Part shown: positions 1 through 10,704 of the stretch, in pieces
Layout: the number at the start of each line of letters is the position of its first letter
Numbering within the stretch: the first letter of the stretch is position 1
From: Haemaphysalis longicornis
Lineage: Eukaryota; Arthropoda; Arachnida; Ixodida; Ixodidae
DNA: 64,000 nt
Reading direction: 5' to 3'
Assembly: GCA_013339765.2 (NCBI GenBank)
Contig: CM023453.1
Span: 26,551,868-26,615,867, forward strand
The notes under the pieces: model-generated
The model's database searches: none
Told to the model about the DNA's origin: nothing
Seen by the model: the letters and a program-made list of their open reading frames with translations, nothing else
Program-made: the position numbers and the translations under genes

Positions 1-196
1 TCCTTTTTTTTTTTTTTTTGCTCACACCACCTAGAGAAGCAACAGGGCGGAGCGGCTGACTGGGGCGAGCAACTTCGAGGGGCATGCACGTTAGAAAGTA
101 ACCACCGGGCTACCATATTACCATTCAGGGCCACGTTGAACCTTGATGCCAGAATCGACGTTCCCAGACATCTTAGTTGCTCCACCGGGTGTAGCC

Positions 197-378
197 CGAA
201 AGAACCCATTCCCGTTTGACCTCTTCCCATTTGAACCCATTCCCGAAACGCCCTTTCCGCTTGACCCGTCCCGTGTGCGCCCGTTCCCGAAACGACCTTC
301 CCGTTTGGGCGCTTCCTGTTTCAGCCCGTTCCCAAAACGCCCTTCTCATTTGAACCCGCATCGTTGCAAGCCATTTGA
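197..378. repeat. Degenerate C-rich minisatellite
   Basis: About eight imperfect copies of a roughly 21-bp unit built around CCCGTTCCCGAAACGCCCTT, alternating with TTTGAAC/TTTGACC. The periodicity makes both strands open (a Pro/Phe-rich frame on plus, an Arg/Gly-rich frame on minus), so the open frames here are products of the repeat and not evidence of a gene. The flanks (379-800) show nothing recognisable. Confidence 0.7.
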
Positions 379-814
379 ATTTCTGAAAATATGCGTTACC
401 GTCTTCGAAACTGTTCCCCAAAATGTGCTTACAAGCAACGGGTCATGCACTAAAAACTTGTATGCAGCAAATTTTCCGGAATCGACCGATACTTACGGCC
501 GATAAAAGTTTCCGAATGCCTTAGGCCGATACTGCCCTCTTGACACAAAATTTGTAGCGACGAAAGTGTACTATAAAGATACCCAATATCTTGAGGAATG
601 CACGCATTGGATTTTTCTGCAGTTGGTGGTGGTACGTGCGGCTGAAATTTATTTATCAGCCGCTCTTATGCTCATTGTTTGGAGCGGGGCTTTGTCTTCT
701 GGTTGGAGAGATCTATAGATCATAGATGTCCGTAGGAGAGACTTTAAAAAAGGCAAAAACGTGCAGAAATCTGAGAATTGGCTACAAATGCCTTTCCTAC
801 GTGAGTAATGGGCA

Positions 815-885
815 AATATTTTTATTTATTTACTGATACTTTACGGCCTGGTCGGGCTCATGCAGGAGGGAACATAAAAACACAT
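815..885 (-). mobile_element. LINE 3' end remnant with AATA tail
   Basis: Read on the minus strand, the stretch runs from CCCTCCTGCATGAGCCC to a short AAATAAATAAA tail. This resembles the 3' terminus of arthropod non-LTR retrotransposons as I remember them. No coding part is left, so the call rests only on the tail and short terminal sequence. Confidence 0.35.
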
Positions 886-1377
886 CAGTATTGGTTGGCG
901 TAGTTTAAAAACGCCCCACACAAATAAGTAAAATACAGAAATATGTGATAGACTCAAAGGGTTCCAAACAAGGATGTGCATTCGTAATGTATTCCAATTT
1001 TAAAGTACGACGATTCAACCAGAACACATATTTACAATACGTGGGGAAACTTCTTCTAACGATACCGAGTTAACTTAACTGTTTGTTCAGTTAACTTATT
1101 CCAATAAGAAATTGCCAGTAAGAGAACTTTCGAATAGTAATTCAGCTGATTGGCTGCCTAATAGTCTTATTATGATGTCTTCTCGCTGAACGTCTGCTAG
1201 TCAGCAGTCATAAGAACCATGGCGTCACACTAACCAGTACCCTCTTCTAGAATTTACAGATTGACAATATTTGCTAGTCTGCATTTTGTAAGTTATGCTT
1301 CCTGAGAAACCAACTGAGAAATTCCCCCACAAGCATGAAACTCATCAGTTACTTTACTTTTATTAGGTAAAGACCGA

Positions 1378-1480
1378 ATATACCTGTATGATTTGGCACC
1401 TGTATAATATACAGGTAAATATACCTGTACCTGTATAAATATACCTGGAACTTGTATAATATACCTGTATAATTTGGAAA
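1378..1480. repeat. Short TATACCTGTA repeat cluster
   Basis: Five to six imperfect, partly inverted copies of TATACCTGTA/TACAGGTA in about 100 bp. The copies can pair with each other (TACCTGTATAATATACAGGTA). No gene is associated. The rest of 900-1660 holds nothing I can name. Confidence 0.5.
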
Positions 1481-1667
1481 GGCTGTGTTGTTCATTTATT
1501 CTAAATAATCAAGCGCCGATTCTCGCTCACTGTTAATGTTGACTAGCAATATTCCCAGCCTTAACACCAGGAGAAAGCGCCATGTCTGTGTGCCCTTTCT
1601 GTAGTCCTGTTTCCCGCGATGTTTCATAACTCAACTCGATTTTTTTTCTTCGCTCAGCGTAAACCGG

Positions 1668-1832
1668 CGGTGGCGGCCGCTTTTCTGATACAGGCGAAAA
1701 AGCAAAAACGGCCGTATGTAAGAGATTTCGGCGCACGTATAAGATCCCCAGCTGGTCAAAATTAATCCGGAGCCCTCCGCTACGGCGCGCCTCATCGCCT
1801 GCGTCGCGTCGGCGCGTTAAACCTAATCAATC
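1668..1832 (+). mobile_element. tRNA-derived SINE, 5'-truncated copy
   Basis: This is the same family as the copies at 12885-13119 and 31311-31558, in the opposite orientation. Shared body landmarks are GGTCAAAATTAATCCGGAG, CCCTCCGCTACGGCGCGCC and GTCGGCGCGTTAAAC, ending in an ATCAATCAAA tail. The tRNA-like promoter head is missing or too decayed to see, so this copy is a dead fragment. tRNA-derived SINEs of this type (the Ruka family) are known in ixodid ticks, but membership in Ruka was not tested. Confidence 0.75.
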
Positions 1833-2131
1833 AAATATTCGCTCAGCAAAGGTGCACTGTCGATCGACCCATCACCGTTCTTGCCACAGCTATAGAGAAA
1901 TACTAGACACCACAAACGGAATGCTTTCGCCCCGTATTTTGCTGACGCTGGCACGTTCAAATATTTCCGTTTTGTTTTCCAGGTATGATAATAGAGAGGA
2001 ATGAATTATCCACTGAATAAGTGCCCTGTTTTTTTTTTTGCATTGTTTGTACCTTCCCTTGCCTTTTATCTTTTTATGCCCTCTGCTTGCACCTAATAAT
2101 GGTCTGTAGTATGTATTAAAATAATTAATTA

Positions 2132-2480
2132 ATGTGTATCCCCTGTGAAATTCCGGAGACCACTGAACACATTATTTGGACATGCCTTCGATTTCAAACT
2201 GAAAGACAGGTTCTCCTAGACACCCTTCCCGCTAACTTACGACCAAATTCCTTAAATGATCCCCTGCGTCCCTCCTACCCACCTAATTTAGCGAAGGCAG
2301 TGTGGGACACTCTCCTGCATGTCATATCCCAACCCACTATTTTTCCCTTGCTAGTTCCGTCGTGAACCTTAACTTATCGCTTCCCATAACGGGGTCTGAT
2401 GGACTAACACGAGACCCCCCGGATGTTTTTTTTCTAAATTTACATAAACGTTACAAAAAATAATAAAAATAAATAAATAA
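2132..2480 (+). mobile_element. LINE ORF2 C-terminal fragment and 3' UTR
   Basis: Seventy-seven codons (2132-2365) carry the C-terminal Cys/His signature of RNase H-containing LINE proteins: C-x2-C, then TTEHIIWTC, then a helix-rich tail. The 3' UTR follows and ends in an A-rich AATAAAAATAAATAAATAA tail near 2460-2480. RT and RNase H domains are absent, so this is a severely 5'-truncated insertion. Confidence 0.7.
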
Positions 2481-2563
2481 CTACTACATTATCCCCCATG
2501 TTGCGTGCCCTGGTCTCCACCCGACTCTCAACAACCCGCCCTATGAGCACTTCTAACTGGCGG

Positions 2564-4500
2564 TGATTGATTGATTGATTGAAGACACGTTTATTCCATT
2601 TTCTTGCGCTTGCGCGCTGCTATGGATAGATGGGTCGGTAGGGGATTGATAGGGAAGGGGAAAGTGGGAAAGGATAATGCCGCCATTCACTGCGTCAGCG
2701 GCCTGGACGCAACACTATGGTCGCCTGGAGTCATAGCCACCGTACTGTCATGCGCGTCGCCACAAAGCCGGTCGCCAACGACTGGTGCTGCGGGGTCCAA
2801 CAGAAAAAGCAGCAGGGCGCGCCACAAGCTAGTAGCGTACCCAGCAGGAGCTTTTGGTGGCCGACAGGACCAGGACTGGAGAGACGTGGGCCAGGGTCCA
2901 AGTCGCACGTTGGTGAGGGCACGGTACCGAGGAATACTGTAGCGGGGGCAGTCCCACACTAGATGTTGTAGGTCTGCCCTGGTATGGCAAGTGCTGCAGG
3001 TGCTCGGGACACTGGGAGCGGCCCCACGGCGATGAAAACGGTGGAGCAAAAACGGTGTGAGCAGTGTTCCCGTCTGAATCCGTCGGATGATCACAGTTTC
3101 CCGCCGGGAGAACTCACGGGAAGGAACTGCAGGGATCTGGAGGGGGTTGGCCATGGCTACGAGGTAAGCTGTCCGGCGCGTTTGACTAAGCTGCCGTTCA
3201 GCCGTGGGATCGGCTTCTTCTTGAGGGACGGGCAAGGACCTCGTAGCCACGAGTGGGGAGGGGCTCCGAGCTAGCACGGAGAGTAAATGTGCGCGTGGTA
3301 GTCGGTGCACTTTCTCATTTCCAGGGATGCCGCAGTGTGCTGGAACCCAGTGAAGTGTGAAGCCGTTACCCGATGCCCGGAGTTTCATAACGTTGCGGCG
3401 AATGACTTCGGTGACGGGGCTGGTGAAGTGCACATTGGCACAGGCTCGATACGCTGCCTGTGAGTCTGTGTACACATGGTGATGTACAGGGGAGCTTGTT
3501 AGGTCTTCCTGGAGAGCTGCGTCGAGATAGTCACAGATAGCTTGCAGTTCAGCTTGTGTGCTGTGGGCCGGAGTGACACCGACGTGGTGACGGCGACCTT
3601 GAAGTCCAGTAGTTTCGTTGAACCAGGCCGTGGCGTACACAATGTGCGAGTCTACCGTAGTGGGCATGGCCACGTCCGTGTAGATGACACGCTCGTGCCT
3701 AAATGCCGCCTGTGTGGAGCGGGCGTGACGTTTCGCATGGGCTGCTCTTCGACCGCCGTGATGAGGTCCCATGTGGACGGGTAGTGGCTTGCCATCTGTA
3801 ATGGTAATGTACTCCCACGGAGGTGTGCGTCGCGGGAGTAATGGTAGGCCACTAGTGTTATAGCCCAAACGGCGAAGGGTGTCACGGCCAGCTTCTGTCG
3901 AACGAAGCCGGACTTCTTGCGTGTGCCGGTGCGTGTCTGTAATCTCGGACAAGTCGTTAATAAGGCTGCAGCTCTTCAGCGCTTCGAGGCGGGTGTAGCG
4001 GGGAAGCCCCGTGACAATGCGTTGTGCTTCGTTGAGCAGCCTTTCGAGTGCAAGCTTCTGGGTGCGATTGACCGGGTGGTAAGGAAGTCCGTAGACAATA
4101 CGCGAGACCAGCAATGCTTGCACAATCTGCCGCATCTCCCTTTCCTTGACACCTCTCGTACGGTTTGAAATACGTCTGATAACGTGAAGAATTTGCTTGC
4201 ACGCCTTTAATATCCTTTGGAACCAGGTAGAGGCGGTACAGTTATCGTCCAGGTGCATGCCCAGAATTCTGATCGACTGTTTTCTTGAAATATCTGGGCT
4301 TCCAATGCGCAATCTGTATGCCTCCTTCTCCGCCTGTTTCACCGATGTACGCCTGCCCCCGTGAATGACCACGAATTCGGTCTTATCTGGTGCAATAGTG
4401 AGGCCGACATCGCACATGTGATCATGTATGATGTCCAGAGCCTGTTGGAGCGTGGCCTCTTGTGCACCGACGGAACCCTGGTGCGTCCACTCGGTGACAT
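2564..4500 (-). mobile_element. 5'-truncated LINE with intact frame and ATCA tail
   Basis: The element lies on the minus strand. Its 3' end shows AATAAA (2595-2590) followed by a TCAATCAATCAATCA tail (2582-2564) in place of poly(A). Similarity to LINE protein begins just after the expected position of the RT YADD box, near 4495-4500. The upstream sequence (4500-4975) is not recognisable as LINE. Truncation at the 5' end is the usual outcome of target-primed reverse transcription. The uninterrupted frame suggests a recent insertion compared with the other LINE copies here. Confidence 0.85.
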
Positions 4501-4591
4501 GACAATCCACGGTGGGCGGTTGAAGAAAAGCGACGATGGGGGTTGGTGCCTTTTTGGACAGACAGTTCTGGCCACCGATGTACAGGTGCAA
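2687..4591 (-). CDS. LINE ORF2 fragment: RT C-terminus, RNase H, Cys/His tail
   Basis: A 634-codon open frame. Residues ~35-240 are the RT thumb and connection region, starting at WTHQGSVGAQEA and including LLVSRIVYGLPY. Residues ~300-430 are an RNase H domain with the expected acidic and His residues: YTDVAM, the Glu in QAELQAI, YTDSQAAYR, and WVPAHCGIPGNE. A C-terminal CSTCHTRADLQHLVWDC motif follows. The first ~34 residues do not resemble RT and probably read through flanking DNA. The true start is lost, so the listed start is only the first possible codon. It lacks the endonuclease and the RT catalytic box and cannot be autonomous. Confidence 0.8.
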   Translation of the reverse strand: MHLYIGGQNCLSKKAPTPIVAFLQPPTVDCHVTEWTHQGSVGAQEATLQQALDIIHDHMCDVGLTIAPDKTEFVVIHGGRRTSVKQAEKEAYRLRIGSPDISRKQSIRILGMHLDDNCTASTWFQRILKACKQILHVIRRISNRTRGVKEREMRQIVQALLVSRIVYGLPYHPVNRTQKLALERLLNEAQRIVTGLPRYTRLEALKSCSLINDLSEITDTHRHTQEVRLRSTEAGRDTLRRLGYNTSGLPLLPRRTPPWEYITITDGKPLPVHMGPHHGGRRAAHAKRHARSTQAAFRHERVIYTDVAMPTTVDSHIVYATAWFNETTGLQGRRHHVGVTPAHSTQAELQAICDYLDAALQEDLTSSPVHHHVYTDSQAAYRACANVHFTSPVTEVIRRNVMKLRASGNGFTLHWVPAHCGIPGNEKVHRLPRAHLLSVLARSPSPLVATRSLPVPQEEADPTAERQLSQTRRTAYLVAMANPLQIPAVPSREFSRRETVIIRRIQTGTLLTPFLLHRFHRRGAAPSVPSTCSTCHTRADLQHLVWDCPRYSIPRYRALTNVRLGPWPTSLQSWSCRPPKAPAGYATSLWRALLLFLLDPAAPVVGDRLCGDAHDSTVAMTPGDHSVASRPLTQ

Positions 4592-4940
4592 TCAAAACGC
4601 CCCAACTCCTACTGTCTCTTTTCTTCAACAATAGGCGTGAAGCCCTTGCTCGAACCGAGAAGCATTGTTTCAGGTTCATTTTGAATGCGTCCTCCCGATG
4701 CAAGGTGGAAGTTTTTGGCACTACATGTCAGGAAGCTCAGACATTTTACACATAATTAGTTCATCTCAGAGCCTGTTCTCGCCCATTCCTTCATTCTTAT
4801 TCGTGCATGCCCGTAAAGAGCACAGGCTGTGTATGCCAAAAAAAAATATATAATAAACGCTAAAAACGCGCCTCAACGCTGTACAAAATAATTATATGCA
4901 GGAAATAATCGCGTTCCAAAAGCTGAGCGTCGCGCTTAAT

Positions 4941-4963
4941 GTGATAACCTTCGAGGTTATCAC
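4941..4963. repeat. 23-bp near-perfect palindrome
   Basis: GTGATAACC and GGTTATCAC form a perfect 9-bp stem around a TTCGA spacer. It lies between the truncated minus-strand LINE and the next LINE fragment. No adjacent gene or target-site duplication makes a role evident. Confidence 0.6.
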
Positions 4964-4974
4964 ATCAAGCCATC

Positions 4975-5898
4975 ACAGCCGGCCATGACGTAATTTTCCA
5001 GTGGCTTCCAGGTCACTGCGGAGTCATAGGTAACGTGCTGGCGGATGAAGCTGCCCGTACAGGCCATGAGAGCGACCGCACCATTCTACTTCCGCTTTCA
5101 AGAACCGATGCCGCCAGGACGCTTCGCTTCCTTGCACGCAAGATTACCATGCAGCAATGGAATACACCAGACTTTTCGAATCCCCGACTGTATATTCAGG
5201 ATCCCCTTCTTCGGCGCCGTATTCCGTATGGGCTGTCTCGACCCCAGTCAACTTTACTTTGTAGACTGTGGTTGGGAGTGACCTTCACGAAAGCCTACTC
5301 CTTCCTCATCGGGATGGCCAGCAGCGCCCCCTGTGACTCCTGCGGGGCGGAAGAGACTATAGAACATGTGCTGTGTCGCTGCCCCGAATACTCGTCGGAG
5401 AGGAGCATGCTTGCCACCGCGCCGAGCCGATTGGACAATCGACCATTTATGGTGGAAACTATTTTAAGTAATCGGTCTTCACCATCGACCTCGCAGAAGG
5501 CGACGAAAGCCCTTTTACGTTTCCTGAGTGAAACGAACTTGCTTGAAAGACTATCGTGCCCGAAACGGGACTGGAGTGCGCGCTTTCCCACTCCTATCTC
5601 TTCCTCTTCTCCCCCTCCCCCCCCCCCCCCTTTTTATTCCCTGAGCCCCATTCCCCCAGTGCAGTGTAGCAAACCGGGCTCTACACCTGGTTGACCTCCC
5701 GGCCTTTCCTTTCTTTTTTCTTCTTCTTCTTCTTCGTGTTTGTCAGTACCCCAATTGTCAGAACATAGACTGAACAACGCCGGCGGGGCCTAGTCCCGAA
5801 GACGTCGTGAACGTGGGTGGGATGTGGAGGCTCTGCGCATCCCGACCTCCCACTCCCTGCTGGCCATAAATAAAGTCTTTCTCTCTCTCTCTCTCTTG
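4975..5898 (+). mobile_element. 5'-truncated LINE with CT-repeat tail
   Basis: The insertion holds the end of the RNase H domain, the C-terminal Cys/His region and a 3' UTR. The 3' end reads AATAAA (5869-5874), four bases, then an uninterrupted CT repeat (5878-5897). Similarity to LINE protein starts abruptly at about 4975. The 3' UTR includes C-rich and TTC-rich tracts (5606-5735). Confidence 0.8.
4984..5694 (+). pseudogene. LINE ORF2 C-terminal fragment
   Basis: The open frame begins within RNase H at HDVIFQWLPGHCGVIGN, the last RNase H motif, followed by LADEAA. The Cys/His segment is CDSCGAEETIEHVLCRCPEY, and a Pro/Ser-rich tail follows. The frame stays open through this stretch but lacks all RT and endonuclease parts and has no native start. 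It is a dead 5'-truncated copy of an element that once encoded RT and RNase H. Confidence 0.75.
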
Positions 5899-6569
5899 AG
5901 TCATTCATCACCAACAATACGCCAGATTAAGCACCCACAAACCATCTTTTATCGCTCAGGTGACCGGTTTTTCAGGCTTAACATAACTGAATTCCAAAGT
6001 ATTGCAAAATTATCGCATTGAAGCTGCGCGTTATTCACGTACAATGCCTGACACAGGACGGTTTCAAGTTGTTAAATTAATTCATCCGTTCTTCTTTGTT
6101 CCGAATACTTGTTCCCCCTCACTTTCGTCTTCCTTAGCCATCACGGCGCTTAAGAATGTGGGGGCTCTTCTTGTATTAAAACGTCTGGCTAAATTCTGTA
6201 GTGGAAAGAACCCGGTGTCCGTTTTTTCGCACTCGCATTTTTTTTTTTCGAAGAAAAGCCGAAATGTAGAGACGAGCTAGTTGGTGAACATACATGAGTG
6301 AAGCGTAAGCGCAAACAGACACAGAAACAACAAAGAGAAACGACACCAGCGCTTACTATCAACTGAAAGGGACAGAGAAATAATTACTTATTGGAGAGTT
6401 TAGCTCCAACCCAAAGATTAGCTGGCTACTCCACGCATTGGAGTACACAAAAGGTACAATACTTGCCCTAAGGAACCACAGGGTTAGATTAAGTACATTG
6501 AGACAGCAGCGGCTGAAACATCGCATGCGCACTCAGTAACTATACTTGCTCTATATAGTAAACAAGCAC

Positions 6570-6604
6570 ACAAATATATATATAAATATATATAGATATA
6601 TATA

Positions 6605-6636
<32 letters not shown>

Positions 6637-6705
6637 ATATATATATATCTATATATATATATATTATATATATATATAATATCTATATATATATATACTA
6701 TGATT
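6570..6705. repeat. AT-rich TA microsatellite
   Basis: Long interrupted runs of (TA)n with ATATATCTATATAT variants. The frames read from it are repeat artefacts. The stretch 5900-6560 contains only anonymous sequence, including a GCGTAAGCGCAAACAGACACAG stretch resembling part of the hairpin repeat at 32.6 kb. Confidence 0.85.
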
Positions 6706-6849
6706 CTTTACAGCAGCGGAATATAGTAAAAAACTATATACATCTATATACAAACAATATCGACGATGTAACACAGATAATTTCGCCAATATACATAACC
6801 CCCTTGTGTGTTTCCACACCCATTCATAGGAATGTACACGTGTTCGCAC

Positions 6850-7268
6850 ATCTTCGTCACTTGAAAAAACTCCCTTCAGGCAAGGAAAGCTTTCGTTTGG
6901 TTGCGTACATTGTCCTACGGGCCCAACAGTTTCGGCAAAGATTGGGGTGTCCCAGATAGCAGGCTAAGCTTGTCACTTAGTTTTTTCCGCTCGGTCGCAT
7001 ATAGAGGGCACTCAAGCAGGACATGATGCACATCTTCACTTTGGTGCCCACAAGCACAGCAGGTGTCATCAGCGAATCGAATACGGTAAAGAAATTTCTT
7101 GGTGTAGGCCACGTCAAGACGAAGGCGATGTAATACCGCGTCGACCGAACAACCGATATGAGACGCACATGGGTATGTAAGGTACGGGCCCACTTGGTAT
7201 GAGAGCGATGAACGATATTTATTGGTGAACCTTGTTTCCAAAGTAATGTGTGTCCTTAGGTTTTTCAA
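6850..7268 (-). mobile_element. LINE ORF2 C-terminal fragment
   Basis: The 117-codon minus frame (7268-6915) contains the region downstream of RNase H and the Cys/His signature CCACGHQSEDVHHVLLECPLY, as in the other LINE C-termini here. The frame stops at 6915, and plausible C-terminal sequence continues past that stop to about 6850. There is no tail and no RT. Confidence 0.65.
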
Positions 7269-7329
7269 ATAATTTTACGCATCACCTCTGGTAAAATGCA
7301 CGGAGCTACACGGGGATTTTGAATGAGCG

Positions 7330-7500
7330 GTCGCTCTCTATCTCTCCCTCTCTCTCTCACTCGCGAACTCACTCACTCCCTCTCTTCCTCTCGCCCCCCG
7401 ACAGAGGTCCCCCCGACAGCTTTTTAACTAAAAGACCTCCTTCTGTATTATTATTTGTACGCACTTTTAAAGCATGTGAAATAAACTTCAACTTAAACTC
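7330..7500 (+). mobile_element. LINE-like 3' end preceding a TCTA array
   Basis: A non-coding stretch ending GTGAAATAAACTTCAACTT, with AATAAA at 7480-7485, then CTC and the TCTA array. The arrangement matches other LINE 3' termini in the window (polyadenylation signal, short spacer, tandem repeat). No coding sequence remains, so the LINE assignment is by analogy. Confidence 0.45.
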
Positions 7501-7668
<168 letters not shown>

Positions 7669-8932
7669 AAGAAACCTGCAGATAAGACGTAAACGGCTAC
7701 TTTAAGTTTTCAGTCGCGTCGCTCAAAAATAGGTTAAAATTTCCCTGGTGGAACTTAAGCCTTGACCGAATGGCTTTGATGGATTTTAGATACTGATTTG
7801 AACACTAAGATTTGGATACTAATTCCAAACCTGGACTGTAATAAAACTTGCGACGAGCTTCTGAGGATGCAAGGCCGACAAAACCACTAAAGCAAATTAC
7901 GGTACAAAGTGTGACGTAAGTGGTTGAGATACTCAATTCCTTTTTATTATTATTTATTTATTCTATTCCATTTTTCTTTGAAAGTGTAACTTCATCTCCA
8001 CACTTCTTGCAATGCACGGGAAAGCTAGAGGCTTCTCCTAGGCTTTTATTTCCTCCATGCACTCCATTATGCAGACGACTCGCTGTGCAAATTTTTCCTG
8101 CATTGCTGGCTGCGCCTAATTACGCCTCGCAACTTCTACAGCGCTGCACTCAATTTGTGAAGCAGGATATCAGGCATTTTGGCTACCTGCGATTCGCTCG
8201 CTTACGTATGCGTTCATTGTAATCGACTTCGCCATTCATTTGTGCGATAAGGTGTCAATGCACGCGCCGTTAACTCGAGCGATACTTGGAACCCTGCATT
8301 TTTGCTCCACTTTTTAAACTCTCAGAGGGATAGGGCAATGACCTCGGTGATGCCAGCTGCGTGTGGCGACATCGGCAAGTAGGAAAACTTTTTTATGAGG
8401 CATTTCTCTTCCACCAAGGACGGGTGATTGCCCTTTCATGGCTCGCACTGGGCACTAGCGTTGTGCGAATAAAGGCCGTAGCACACATATACGTGCCTTG
8501 ACTTGATCAATGCTTCCTTTGCTTGTATATAGAAGCCACAAATATTGTATTCAGTGTTGTGCTTTGAGTGTTGTATAATTTTTGTTTCAATTACCTTCTC
8601 TGTTCTTTCTTTCTTGCGTTTCCTTCACAATAATATTTGCGTTTTTTTCTTAATTAAGGATGCTCATAGCGAGCGATGGATGCTCGCCGGTCCCTTAATA
8701 TCAGGCGTATCAGGCTAAAATCGATTCGGTACAATTGGGTTGTTCCAGTGTATAAAATGCGATATCACTTGCACATCCCACGTTATTTTCTTTTACTGTC
8801 TTCAATTTGCCCCATTATTATCTGTGATGGTATCACGTAGATATGAAATAGGTGCTATCGTGATGAATTGAAATACGAACAACACAGCACGTGGCTTTCA
8901 GTAGATGCTGCGCATCCTCGCGACGGGCCACG
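7669..8932. other. Unassigned stretch
   Basis: About 1.26 kb in which I see no coding frame of interest, RNA gene or element boundary. It is moderately AT-rich. Short fragments may be old repeat debris, but I could not match them to other parts of the window. Confidence 0.5.
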
Positions 8933-8934
8933 TA

Positions 8935-9758
8935 CAGTCAAACCCGTTTATAGCGAACCGCAATATGCACCCCGATTAGTTCGATATATCGAATATTTCG
9001 ATATAGCCGAACCCGCCTATAACGAGCCTATTGTTACGAGTTCGCAATCCGCGAGAGCCCCCCGCCCCCTCCCCAACTCCGCCATCCGCGCATGCAGAAA
9101 CAAACACAGTCCAGTGGCCATTACCATACCAAAATAATCCATTTATTGGAAGTAATAAAGCTACGTTCCGCCTTAACTGCCCACGTTGCAAAAAAAACGG
9201 TGATTTTTGTTTTCACTTTCGTTTTGGCGGCTTCAACTAGCATAGCATTCTCTACACGAAACATTGTTTGCCACCAGTTCGAGTCCGCGTCCTCAAAAAT
9301 CTAAGAAGCATTGGGCGCAGCACATCGACTGCCCGAAAGCGCTTTATTATAAGCGTCGGACGGATTTCACTCGCGACAATCACCGGGAACGTTGGCGAGC
9401 TCTTCCCACCGTTCACCGATGCTGCTGTCTTTGTCCGGACTCGCTGACTGGGCGGGTTCCGTCGCGAGTCCCGCGCATCGGAAACAGTTACGGAAATTAT
9501 TGGGCGTCACGTCGCTCCGTGCGAGGCGCAATGTATCACTCGCGGCTCTTGCTCCGTGGTCGCGGCCAATCCACATCTCAATCGCCGCTGGAGATCATGC
9601 ATTTCGGTGGCCATTCTTGGCGCCCAGAGTTCGATATATCGGATGTGAACTTCGTTATAAGGAATATGTTTCCCATGTATTTCCGTAACTGAATAATTTT
9701 TTGTTCGATATATAGCATAACTCGCTCTAGCCGGGTTCGTTATAGCCGGGTTTGACTG
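8935..9758. mobile_element. pogo/Tigger-like non-autonomous DNA transposon
   Basis: An 824-bp element bounded by TA duplications (8933-8934 and 9759-9760). The 5' terminus is CAGTCAAACCCGTTTATAGC; the 3' terminus, read inward on the opposite strand, is CAGTCAAACCCGGCTATAAC. The subterminal regions carry repeated TTCGATATAT and CGTTATA words in both orientations. TA target choice and CAGT...TATAACGAA-type termini are typical of the pogo/Tigger branch of Tc1/mariner. No transposase domain can be read inside, so it is a MITE-like passenger mobilised in trans. Confidence 0.85.
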
Positions 9759-9760
9759 TA

Positions 9761-10247
9761 TACTCAGTAGGAACAAGTTACGAGAGTTTGTGTCCAACCG
9801 TCGTTCGGAGTGTGAGCGTTTTGGTGTCTTCCCACCGCGTTCGGCGCCCGCTCACGCAACTGTTATGCAACTTTGTTGCTGCGATGAGTGAAAACGGCGC
9901 ACGTGGCTGAATTCCTTTATTTTGTATTTCGTGCTGAGCGCCCTGCGTACGACAGAAATACGATGGTCTTTCCATATCAATATTGGTCACGAACTCCTGT
10001 AACTTGTTCGCACTGCGCATGCGCGGCCCGTCGCCACGATGCGTACCATTCCGAGTACATTCCAAGCTATCCAGCAAAGAGGGTGGGGTAAATTTTTGTT
10101 AACGTGAAACATGCTTAAGCTAGTAGTCCAAGTTTTTCACGGTCACGAAATGTGGAGCCAAAAAAAAAAGGACGCCCGGAGAAGAGAGGAGCATAGGGAG
10201 GAGGGAGAGGAGGAGGCGGAGGAAGGAAAATTGTATTGGCCATTTGA
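9761..10247. other. Unassigned stretch
   Basis: About 490 bp with no supported gene. It includes a purine-rich GGAGGAGGGAGAGGAGGAGG tract near 10196-10225, next to the following MITE. Open frames on both strands are short and featureless. Confidence 0.45.
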
Positions 10248-10704
10248 TTAAAGGGACCCTGCCACACTTTCGATAAGCGCTTTCACTCTTTCCTTCGCGT
10301 CTGGAACCACTGCGAAAGCTACAGTTATCGCCAGCACGGAGCGGCACTGCGTAATTTGCTCGTCGCACCAGATACGCCTTCTTCCATTTCTGCTTTGTTG
10401 ATGTGGCTTTTTTTTTAAGTTGCTATCGAAAAGCGTTCATAGATGCAACTGAAGGAATACCTGCCAACAGCCGCTACATGGCCTTAGTGACGTAATTCGA
10501 GCCGTCGAAGAACGTCAAGACCGGGAAAGAGAGAAAACTCTTTTGAGCGAGTTTATAAGTTATCTGATGAGCATAGAACAGTAATTTTTGGCCGAGATAC
10601 TTTTCGACCCCCTAATCTAAGTACTGGGTGTGTTGGGTGACTATGTTCTGCAAGCATTTAAGGTTTCACGACAAGTTGAAAAAAGTGCTGCAGGGTCTCT
10701 TTAA
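10248..10704. mobile_element. TTAA-flanked MITE
   Basis: A 457-bp element. The left end is TTAAAGGGACCCTGCCACAC. The right end, read inward, is TTAAAGAGACCCTGCAGCAC. Both ends carry TTAA, the target of piggyBac-type transposons. The ends resemble those of the larger element at 12215-13308 (AAGGGGCCATGC), so the two may share a mobilising transposase. No coding capacity. Confidence 0.75.
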
